Shown here: piece by piece, positions 34,701 through 43,429 of the stretch
How positions within the stretch are numbered: the stretch's first letter is position 1
How the letters are laid out: each line of letters begins with the position of its first letter
NCBI GenBank assembly: GCA_016802295.1
Contig: JAESIW010000180.1
Location: forward strand, 520,411 to 584,410
Reading direction: 5' to 3'
DNA: 64,000 nt
Source: Brachionus rotundiformis
Taxonomy: Eukaryota > Rotifera > Eurotatoria > Ploima > Brachionidae
Position numbers and translations under genes: made by a program
Notes under the pieces: generated by a model
The model's database searches: none
The model's input: only the letters and a program-made list of their open reading frames with translations
What the model was told of the DNA's origin: nothing

Positions 34701-35023
34701 GAATCTACACATGGGCCTGAAACAGTGGATCGACTAAATAAACCAAAAATGCATATAGCGAGCAATAATTCATTTGATTCGAGTTATTAATTTTTAATCA
34801 AAATGGCTGATCAAGTGCAAGAAATTGTTTACCTTTATCGACTTGCTCCACATCTATGAAACAATGTGGTAAGCGTTCAAAGCTAAATTGACCATCCCTC
34901 AGTATATAACTGTTTTGAAAAATTAAACAAATCAACTACGACTCGCACACTCACCCACTCACTTATGTCGTTTTAAGCTTTACTTGCTTCCGCCATTTCC
35001 TCGAAATCTTAATTGGTTCACAT
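31797..35023. mobile_element. 3.2-kb foldback element with 1,456-bp inverted arms
   Basis: Left arm 31,797-33,252 and right arm 33,568-35,023 are near-exact reverse complements (paired positions sum to 66,820 with no net indel); spacer 33,253-33,567. The termini read gaaccaactaagaattcgag / ctcgaaatcttaattggttc, followed inward by gaaatggcgaaagcaagtaa and agtgagtgggtgagtgtgcg. ORFs of 62 and 96 codons occur in both arms but look incidental. Within the arms at about 32,684-32,774 and 34,046-34,136 lies sequence homologous to the Helitron Rep gene at about 44,936-45,027 (shared pieces: aatggaccgaat versus aatggaccaaat, agagctgcacaatatcttat, gatcgagc). A further piece near 32,545-32,590 matches the 20.5-kb foldback. 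The element carries no transposase of its own. Confidence 0.85.
33253..33567. repeat. Foldback spacer with a stand-alone paralogue
   Basis: About 33,466-33,567 (ccgatatttttttatatctc ... aaccggcggtttcaaattaa ... aaaacatgcaaaataataga) is nearly identical to 41,345-41,452, where no foldback arms flank it. The rest of the spacer is A+T-rich. Confidence 0.7.
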
Positions 35024-35462
35024 AATTACCAAAGCGATTAGAAGGAAAACATTTTATTTTTCAATTCGTTTTCAAATTTTATTTTTCTAATTCTTATTGA
35101 TCAAATATTGATCTTAATGTCGTTGCGACATGAAAAGAACCTGTTCATTAAAAAATTAAAACTTTTTTTGAATAATAATAAAAAAATTGATGTAAACAGA
35201 AAATTTCTTTAGTTTGTTGACCATTTTTTTCGATTGTATTGAACAAAACAATAAGATATAAATAGTTTGTTAAAATAAGTTCAAATATATATAATCTTTA
35301 ATAAAATAGAAAAAAATAAACAATTAGATAACATAAAATAAATATATTAAATAAAATTTTAAAAAGTAAAAAGATATTAAAAAACTATATCGAAGATAAA
35401 AAATTCTCAAAAAATTGTCCATACTGTTCCTTTTTTAAATTTTAGTCTAAGACTTAGTTATG
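35024..35462. other. A+T-rich spacer with dispersed repeat
   Basis: Contains gatcaaatattgatcttaat followed by gtcgttgcgacatgaaaaga (35,098-35,137), matching 27,340-27,375 and, in its last part, 38,200-38,225. The core tgtcgttgcgaca is a small hairpin. No gene. Confidence 0.45.
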
Positions 35463-35957
35463 CTAAAATTTTTCGTAAAAAACATAAGTAATTAAATATT
35501 TTTTGAATGAGTTAAATAAAGATTTGTTTTGCATTATTGATGGATTTAAATTATCAACATCAAAAAAACATTTACCATCAAATATTTTTAAAATGAAATG
35601 GTTTTCTGCATGTAACGTCATACCGACCAAAATATTATCTTGAATCCCTATCTTTAAAAAAACTGGTAAATCAAAGGCTTCTACATCTTTTACTTGATTC
35701 GTTGCTATTATTAATATTGGATAAATATCATTCATAAAAGCTGGTTTTGAGCAATTTAATTTTTGATTAGATAAAATCGATCTTAAAATTTATAAAATTA
35801 AAATGTAAATTTTGAGTATTTTCTCTAAAAATATTAAGAAATTACTTAGTTTCAATCTCGCTGTCATTATAATAAATTTTTTGCGTGCATAAGTTGTGGA
35901 TTTTGTGCAAAACTGTATTGAATTTCCACTTTTTATAGTGCTTTTATGAAAAAAAAT
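35463..35957 (-). CDS. Partial gene, possible C-terminal hydrolase/Ulp-like fold
   Basis: Two exons on the minus strand in agreeing phase: about 35,949-35,855 (KHYKKWKFNTVLHKIHNLCT, acceptor cataaaag upstream, donor gtaatt) and about 35,793-35,463 (KSILSNQKLNCSKPAFMNDI ... NILVGMTLHAENHFILKIFD, then GKCFFDVDN). The order 'LVG..LH..NHF......G..F.D' resembles the His-containing C-terminal half of ubiquitin-protease or Ulp-type cysteine peptidases that often travel with transposons (family memory, weak). No Cys box is seen because upstream exons are missing. It ends with a stop at 35,463-35,465. Confidence 0.4.
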
Positions 35958-36238
35958 TAAATAAAATTTATCCAGTTGAATTTTAGAATAAATTGAAAAA
36001 TATATTTCAAATTAACTTATAAAGAAAATTATTTTTTTCTTTTTAATTTTCTGTTTTAAAAAAAAAATTTTCTTGTAAAAGTTAAATTTATTTATTAATT
36101 TTCTCCTTCAATAGATTCTAAAGATTGTTTTGTCGATTGATTAAAATTCTAAAAATATTAAATTTAATTAATTTTAAATAAAAAATTTTTATTCTTACTT
36201 TTTGTGTAAATAATATAAATATATTTTTAAGATTTTAA

Positions 36239-36433
36239 ATGAACTCTTCAATCAGGATTGAATTTTGTAAAAGTGTAAATGATAAGATAAAAATTTTTGT
36301 GATTTTCTTATCCATGTTTATCTTTCTTGCCTTTGTGATAATCATCTTTAAAAAGTGCGCTGAACACAAAAAGACTCTTGTTTTAATTAAATTTAAAAAA
36401 GGTATTTCTTTTTTTTATTCTTTAATTAATTGA
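36239..36433 (+). CDS. Short membrane-spanning exon-like ORF
   Basis: The ORF has one strong hydrophobic helix (IFVIFLSMFIFLAFVIIIFK) preceded by a polar N-terminus and followed by Lys-rich text. A donor-like gtattt occurs at about 36,403. It could be the first exon of a membrane protein, but in DNA this A+T-rich a Phe/Ile-rich frame may arise by chance. No link to the downstream zinc-finger pseudogene was demonstrated. Confidence 0.25.
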   Translation: MNSSIRIEFCKSVNDKIKIFVIFLSMFIFLAFVIIIFKKCAEHKKTLVLIKFKKGISFFYSLIN

Positions 36434-36720
36434 AACAATGTTTCTAAATACAAATCAATCGTACAACTTCTAAAGATAATGTATTCATTAAAGCTAAATT
36501 TAATAGAAACTATTTTTTCAAAGGACATTTATCAGATCTAAAATATTTTAAATATTATAAATTTTTTAGATGGGCAGATTTTTCTTTAATTTATTTAAAT
36601 TTTTAACATAAAAAAATTAATTACCCGACTTAATTAAAAAAAATTCAAAAAATCCTCGTGTTTTTATTAATAACTTTTTTTTATTACTAACTATTGTTTT
36701 GAATCAAGAAGAAAAAAAGC

Positions 36721-38112
36721 ATAAAAGAATTGATTGAAAATCTAAATAACTGTGACTCCGATTTTTTTTTGTTTACGAAAACTAATCTGTTTGATCCTGA
36801 AAATATTATCAATGAAAAGAAAAGACTAACGGTTAGTTCATTGTCGAGTTCAGATTCTCTATTTACTAGAAAGAATGAAATCTATAATAAGTTTAAAAAA
36901 AGTTTTAGCGGAATAGTAGATGAAGTCGGGACAAATTTTTAGAAGCTTTCAAGCACAATGCTCATAAGTAAAGGACCGAAATTAAGTACTAATATGGTAA
37001 TATCTGATTTCAGGAATAAATATTCTGAAATTTTTTATTCACTATCAACTAATAATTTACAAAAATATGTTTTGGTAAATAATATCATATATTTATTTTT
37101 ATTTTTAAAATAATAAATTAATTTTCAAAATTACTGTAAAAGGGTGACAATGATTCAGATTTTTTTCAAAAAAACGTAAAAAATGAAAGTTTATATACAG
37201 CAGAAATGTATCAAACCGAACGCCAAAATGATTTATATAGAAGCAACTTTTCACTGCATGAATAAATTAGCCAGATAATTTTATCAGAAACTTCAGCAAG
37301 AAGTCAGACATATCAGAATGACTTAAAAAAGTCAGAACATTATTTGCTAAAAAATAGAAAAACTTATAAAACGGTATAATTTTTAAATAAAAATTTTAAC
37401 TAAAATATCTGTTTAAAAAGATTGATACATATAAATGTTCAGAATGTGATTTTACAACAAAAACCAAAAAAGGTCTGAAAATACATGCAACGAAAAAACA
37501 TACGAATACTAACTTTGATTTTAAAAACCAATTTAATAAAGTCAATTTTTTAAATAAGAAAGATAAACCCGAAAAAGAAATTCCAATACAGAAAGTAATA
37601 AGTAAAAGTTATCTAAATTTAAAAGAACTTATAAAAGAGAAAGACAAACAATAGAAGAGTCAAAAGAAAACCATCTAAAAGTCGTGAACTATTTTTAAAA
37701 TGAAATATTAGATCTTTCCTTTAAGTTAAAAAAAATAAGAGATATTGTTGAAGAAAAAGAAAATATAATAAAAAACTTAAAATTAAACGAAAAACAGATT
37801 AGTTTGGAAAAAAATTAAGTGGAAGAAGAGAAAAATCTACTATTGAAAGATAACCAATCAAAAAAAGTATGAAAATATTAAAATAAGTTCCAACTATTAA
37901 ATAGATACATATTATTAGTCTGAGCTCAAAAGCAAAAATCAAGAGATCTATGAATTTAAACAAAATTTGCAAACACTCAACTCAAGGATAAGTGAATTAT
38001 CATCCAAGAATTATCCTATTGAGAATTCCGATAGACATAATTTGAAAAATCTTCCGTCTGATTATGGAAATATTCATCAGTCTCAATTAAAAGACAATTT
38101 AATTTTGAAATG
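36721..38112 (+). pseudogene. C2H2 zinc-finger/coiled-coil protein pseudogene
   Basis: Plus-strand blocks: about 36,721-37,074 (IENLNNCDSDFFLFTKTNLF; TAG at 36,940), 37,143-37,376 (TAA at 37,264), 37,421-37,660 and 37,640-37,868, then 37,918-38,112. Introns at 37,075-37,142 and 37,377-37,420 are GT..AG. The third block has a C2H2 finger, YKCSECDFTTKTKKGLKIH followed by ATKKH (C-x2-C-x12-H-x4-H). After a one-base shift near 37,640 the text is heptad-rich coiled coil (KKIRDIVEEKENIIKNLKLN) with TAA codons at about 37,700 and 37,816. The last block is QEIYEFKQNLQTLNSRISEL. Multiple lesions make it dead. Its 3' part is duplicated in inverted orientation just downstream. Confidence 0.6.
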
Positions 38113-38740
38113 ATATTGAAATGATTCAGAGTGATAAAATTTTATTTTATATTTTTTTAAGAATTCGAGGAAATGGCGGAAGCAAGTAAAGCTTAAAACG
38201 AACCTTTCATTAAAAAATTAAAATTTTATTGAATATGTATAATTGTCTTTTAAATTGAAACTGATGAATATATCCATAATCAGACGGAAGATTTTTCAAA
38301 TTATGTCTATCGGAATTCTCAATAGGATAATTCTTGGATGATAATTCACTTATCCTTGAGTTGAGTGTTTGCAAATTTTGTTTAAATTCATAGATCTCTT
38401 GATTTTTGCTTTTGAGCTCAGACTAATAATATGTATCTATTTAATAGTTGGAACTTATTTTAATATTTTCATACTTTTTTTGATTGGTTATCTTTCAATA
38501 GTAGATTTTTCTCTTCTTCCACTTAATTTTTTTCCAAACTAATCTGTTTTTCGTTTAATTTTAAGTTTTTTATTATATTTTCTTTTTCTTCAACAATATC
38601 TCTTATTTTTTTTAACTTAAAGGAAAGATCTAATATTTCATTTTAAAAATAGTTCACGACTTTTAGATGGTTTTCTTTTGACTCTTCTATTGTTTGTCTT
38701 TCTCTTTTATAAGTTCTTTTAAATTTAGATAACTTTTACT
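37601..38740. repeat. 1.1-kb palindrome of the zinc-finger pseudogene 3' part
   Basis: Left arm 37,601 to about 38,101 and right arm about 38,240-38,740 are reverse complements with few differences (positions sum to 76,341; for example cttccgtctgatt at 38,051-38,063 pairs with 38,278-38,290). Spacer of about 138 bp. The right arm ends exactly at 38,740, where the integrase inverted pair begins. Confidence 0.85.
38158..38202 (+). repeat. Solo copy of the 3.2-kb foldback terminus
   Basis: aagaattcgaggaaatggcg followed by gaagcaagtaaagcttaaaa is identical or nearly so to the foldback termini at 31.81-31.85 kb and 34.97-35.01 kb. It is only about 43 bp long and sits in the spacer of the 37.6-38.7 kb palindrome. 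Confidence 0.8.
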
Positions 38741-40009
38741 TATTCAGATTTTCGAAAATCAAGCGAGATTTTATTGTGAATTTAAAAAACGAAATAATAC
38801 CAATAACTTACCAGTAGCTGTCAAAGAAGATTATTTTGAAATCCTTTATGACGTCCACTCAGTTCAACGAGGACATATTGGAATTAATTAAATGGAACAC
38901 CAACTGTCAATGCGTTTCTATGGAATACCACGGAACATCGTTAATTAATTTATTAAATTTTGTTCAATATGCAACCTAAAATGAACACAAACGTCTCAAC
39001 CTCGAATTAAACCCATTAGATATGATGATTTTTTTTCGCGAATACAAATCGATTTAGTTAATATGCGTCATAGACCAGCTACACATAAAGCTGTTGTATA
39101 CCAGTGGATTGCTCATGTAATGGATCATTTTTCAAAGTTTCATATTTTATGGGCACTAGAACATAAGTGTGCTGAAGAAGTTGCCGAAGGTTTAGAGCGC
39201 TATGTATTTTCTCTTTTTGATTTACCCGGAATCTTACAAATTGACAACGGAACCGAGTTTAAAAATGCTCAAGTTGCTGGTCTGACTGAATCTTGGGATG
39301 GAAATTGTAAAACTATCCATTGCAGACCTCGACATCCACAAAGTCAAGGGCTAGTCGAACAGGGGCATGGTACTCTAGAGAGGATGTTAGCTGCAATGTA
39401 AATGCAGTACAATACGAATGATTGGGTGGCTTTAATACCAAAAATACAAATTTAATTTAAATACACAGCAAAGTTTATGTAATTAATTAATTTTTTCTTA
39501 CCTTTGTTAATTGCTTTATTTAATTAATAGCTCCAAAATGTACAGCTTATGAAGTAGTTTTCAATATTCTACCTAATTTAGGTAATGATAAACAAATTGT
39601 AGAAATAGTTAATGAAAAAAATGAAGAAATCGAACGAAATATTGAACGAAACGCTTAAACTTCAACTGCTAACTTAATGGGACATGACAATCAGCAATTT
39701 ATTCAATCTTCATCCCCTGACCCACAACCAGCTATTTTCGAGCGAGTACAAGAGACTCAAGAAGATGTTCAAGATGATAAAGAAGTCTTTAAAAACTTTA
39801 TCGTGAATAAAGTTTATTGTGGTATTCCATAGAAACGCATTTACAGTTGGTGTTCCATTTTATTAATTCCAATATGTCCTCGTTGAACTGAGTGGACGTC
39901 ATAAAAGATTTCAAAATAATTTTCTTTGACAGCTACTGGTAAGTTATTGGTATTATTTCGTTTTTTAAATTCACGATAAAGTCTCGCTTGATTTTCGATA
40001 ATCTGAATA
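38741..40009. repeat. Inverted pair of about 190-bp arms flanking an integrase
   Basis: Left arm 38,741 to about 38,934 and right arm about 39,816-40,009 are reverse complements (sum 78,750; ggaacaccaactg at 38,894-38,906 pairs with 39,844-39,856). They are the same coding segment of an integrase element in opposite orientation: the left arm continues into the integrase core, the right arm continues into the N-terminus of a minus-strand copy. Confidence 0.85.
38760..39800 (+). pseudogene. KRBA2-like DDE integrase, 5' truncated and broken
   Basis: A zinc-binding H2C2-like prelude (DYFEILYDVHSVQRGHIGIN) lies at about 38,822-38,890. After stops and shifts the integrase core at 39,063-39,401 reads MRHRPATHKAVVYQWIAHV, MDHFSKF (first Asp), LQIDNGTEF (second Asp) and PRHPQSQGLVEQGHGTLERM (Glu about 37 residues later). 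A DDE triad is thus visible. This matches the integrase-derived proteins annotated as KRAB-A domain-containing protein 2-like in many invertebrates, related to Ty3/Ginger-type integrases. The downstream piece at about 39,531-39,800 reads CTAYEVVFNILPNLGNDKQI, then acidic text, after an apparent short intron. The N-terminus is missing at the 38,741 junction. Not functional as it stands. Confidence 0.75.
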
Positions 40010-40213
40010 TTAAATTTTTGTTTTTTAAAATAAAATTTTTTGCTTGGATCGGGTTTTTGATAGTCTCGTTTTAGTAGCTAATAATCAAATTGTATTTCGA
40101 TTTATCGATAATTAATGAGGTCGAATCCTCTTTCTTAAATTGCTGATTTAAAAACTGTTCAAAGGCTGCTTTATGGGCAGCGCGACCCTCTTCACTCAAG
40201 TTGTCACTCATTT
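39816..40213 (-). pseudogene. N-terminal fragment of a second KRBA2-like integrase copy
   Basis: Reads on the minus strand from ATG at about 40,211: MSDNLSEEGRAAHKAAFEQF, LNQQFKKED, then, after a stop and a shift, ENQARLYREFKKRNNTNNLP with VAVKE text, which is the right arm of the inverted pair. It supplies the N-terminal part absent from the plus-strand copy. The integrase core is absent. Confidence 0.65.
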
Positions 40214-40439
40214 TTTTAAAATTTATAATTTTATTTTATTAAATTTAATAAATTGGTTTTATGCAAATTTTAACTTTCATTTACAATTTATGAATAAAAA
40301 ATAAACATAAAAATTTATAAATAGCATTTCCAATTTGTCAATTAATAATTTGTATAAGTAAATTTATAAATCGTGCATATCTATAATTTGGATAGAACAA
40401 ATATATTCTTTTTATACGGTCTAATTATTTGTCTTAATG

Positions 40440-41090
40440 TATCATAAGACGAATATTTTTCATTTCTTTTTTTCACAGTTCGATTGACTGGATTTAAAAA
40501 TTGAATCAATGTCAGATAAAATTGATCAATTTTTGGCAGAGCAATCTTTCGATCGTAACAAAGACTGCCTCTTCGATTAACTTCGTTAGGTCAATAAAGA
40601 ACATTGTAATATTATCTGATTCGGAACCGATAATCACGCTGTTTGGGGGTTTTGATTTTCTCGCCTTAATCTTTCTCAAACGGCTCTTAGTATCCGAATA
40701 TTTTGATCATTTGTCATATTTAATTTGTCGATTTGCTCCAATAGACTAACTAAATTGCATCTTGTACGATTTTAATACATTTTCTTAATTTCGAATTCTT
40801 CTTTAACGTTTGAGACCATTCATAGTCTCTTCGTTTATAGTTAACCAAGTTCTCTTTCTTCCAGTTCGAGTTGACGAACCTCAAATATTAGTTGCTAAAT
40901 TATCAGGATTCGAATTCCTCTCTACATTGATAGTCAAAATGACACAGTTTTCAAGTTCACTGAAATCCCTAATTAAGTAAATACTTTTTTCCATTTCGGG
41001 TGATAAATCAGCGAAGGTTTCTTGATGATCCAAAGAAGTCATTAGGTGAACAATTAAGTGTTCATCTTGAATAGTCATTAATAGAACTTC
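40440..41090 (-). pseudogene. Possible gene remnant, unknown
   Basis: Minus strand 41,078-40,881 is open (MTIQDEHLIVHLMTSLDHQE ... FADLSPEMEKSIYLIRDF). Further down about 40,745-40,500 shows two overlapping open readings, one coiled-coil-like (SLLEQIDKLNMTNDQNIRIL) and one with FIDLTKLIEEAVFVTIERLL. The composition is less biased than its flanks. It may be the gag-like or N-terminal ORF of the neighbouring integrase element. No family recognised. Confidence 0.3.
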
Positions 41091-41344
41091 AATTTCATTG
41101 ACAACGGTAGCAAAAGAATCTTACGTTACGAACAAAAAATATCCTTTTAATTTAAAAACGTCATTTGGAAATAATACTTAATACAAAGACTAAATTAAAT
41201 ATGATTTCATTTTGTAGAAATTGTATTATGCTAAATAAAAAGATTAAATTTTTTTTTAAAAATTTATAATAAATTTTAAAATTTATGTTTAATTTTGTAT
41301 AGAATAATTTAAGAAATTAATTGGGTAAATATAATAATACAAAA

Positions 41345-41452
41345 GTCCGATATTTTTTTATATCTCTAAGGACCGGCGGTTTTAAATTAACATTTTTTAT
41401 AAAAACATGCAAAATAATAGACAAATGTTAGGCTTTTTCAAGCTAATAAGAC
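41345..41452. repeat. Stand-alone copy of the foldback spacer
   Basis: About 105 bp nearly identical to 33,466-33,567 (differences such as aaggaccggcggttttaaat versus aagaaccggcggtttcaaat). No foldback arms flank it. Confidence 0.8.
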
Positions 41453-42029
41453 CAAGTATGGTAAAAAAAATTGAAATTTCATTCTGAAATGTATTTTATG
41501 TCAATTGAAAAAAAGTCTTAAAATATTTTAGCCTTTGTATACACCTAAAATTGTAAAATAATAATATTTTATGTATAATTTTAATAAATAAAAGGAAATC
41601 AAAATTAGAGTGTAAAATTTCAAACCTTTGCCTTCTTCAAAGCAAAACTTTCAAATTGAAGTGGCCACGAAGTTCTTCAAGCGACTATTTCGCTTAAACT
41701 ACAGGTAAGACATGATTTGTGATAATTAAACTTCTGTATTTAACACTTAATTGTATCATCTAAGTTTTTATTTTTGATTGAACCTAGAATTAAAATGACT
41801 CTTTATTGTCATGACGTTTTCTACTAGACGTTGACGGATTTTTTGGATTATTAGGTTCAGCTTTATTTTTAATTACTTGTTCTAAACTATTTATTGCAGG
41901 CTTATTGAACAATTAAAAAAATACTGCCAACGGCTTGTTTTACATTTCCCCGAGTATATTTTTTGGTCATATTATCAACCAAATCAACTCTTTCTTATGT
42001 TTTATTGTTGATATGGATTGTAAATTTGG
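41453..42029. other. Spacer, no gene recognised
   Basis: A+T-rich with modest islands near 41,620-41,700 and 41,800-41,870. No supported feature. Confidence 0.4.
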
Positions 42030-42705
42030 TTAAAATATGTATTCCGGGGTAATCGAGTGTGCTGATTACGAAAATGAACTTGGTTTTTTGATAGGATGAG
42101 AGAGGGAGGAGAAAGGGCTGATTTTAGCCTTTGATCCAGCTAAGAAGACTTGGGTTCCAAAGACATAGCGATTTAATGAAAAAATCTGAATTCTGCTCGA
42201 CAAGTCAGAAAAAGTTTTAATCGTGCTATGTCATTGAAAGGCTAATGGTGTAAGCGAATTTGACCTAATTCCAGCTTAATTAGAGCTTAAGTGGTCAATT
42301 TGAAAAAAATTTAGAAAATAAGTGTTTTTTGGGGTAATCAAGTGTGCTGATCACAAATATGAACTTGGTTTTAGGATAGGTTGAGAGGTTGAGGCGTGAG
42401 GGCTGATTTTAGGCAATTTCTAAACTTTGATCTTGTTCAGAATACTTTTTTTTCAACGACATAGCGTTTTATCACAGAATCTGAATTCTACTCGTTAAAT
42501 GTATCAGAAAAAGTTTTTATCCCCCTATTTGGTTAAAAACGTGTGCTTTAAGTGCATTTGACCAATTTCTGGCTCAAGTGGTCAAGAAAAAAAATTTTGG
42601 TAATAAGTGTATTTTAATGTAATTGAGTGTTCTGATTACGTATATAAACTTTGTTTTTGGATAGGATATGAGGTAGAGGCGTGTGGGTTAAATTTAGGCT
42701 ATTTA
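42030..42705 (+). repeat. Diverged tandem repeats, unit about 250-290 bp
   Basis: About two and a half units share the ordered phrases 'gtaatcgagtgtgctgatta', 'aacttggtttt', 'ggataggatgagag', 'gcgtgagggctgattttagg', 'gacatagcg', 'aatctgaattct.ctcg', 'tcagaaaaagtttt'. Related units in the same orientation occur inside the left palindrome arm (48,600-49,280) and mirrored in the right arm. The last unit here is cut at 42,705/42,706 by the palindrome edge. Confidence 0.75.
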
Positions 42706-43429
42706 CAAACTTGATCGAGCTTTTACAAGATTGATTTTAAGACGGTTAGTCTTTGATAGAATGGGTTCACAAATTTGCCGACTTAAGTTATCTCAAACAT
42801 TGAATCAGTTAACTTAATTTCGATTAACTATGCAATTTATCAAAATTATATATGTATTTTAATTTTTTAGTTTAAATTAATTCAAAATTTCAGAACATTA
42901 GCTCTATATTTTAAATTTAATATTTATAAAATAGAAAGAATCGACTTTCGTACGACTGTTATCATTTAGTTTCATTCAATCGTAAAAAAGTAAAAGTTTT
43001 TCATTAGATTTGAAGTTTTTCACTTTTTTATTATTTTAAGGAAATAAATCGAATGATTTATTCATTTTCTAAATTTTATCAACATCAATTTATCTTTTTC
43101 AGGTAGTATAATTTTTTGGATGTATTTCTAATAGATTCCTTTCAAAGTGAGTGACCGGGGTCATGCAAGGTTTAGTTAATGAAAATAATCTTTGAGGCAA
43201 TAATCGACAGGAACCCATCTTTAATCTCTTTATTTTTAAACTTTTTTTTTATGTTGAGCAGACACTGAATCGAGATAATGCGTAGAGAGACGGATATTTC
43301 TCATTCTCTGTTACAGCTAGACTAAAATATTTTTAACTTTTATAATATTAGATTGTAGAGTAACAAAATTAATAAAAATAAATTACAACGCCACCAAGTA
43401 ATCTACTTATTTAAATTACATTTTGTTAT

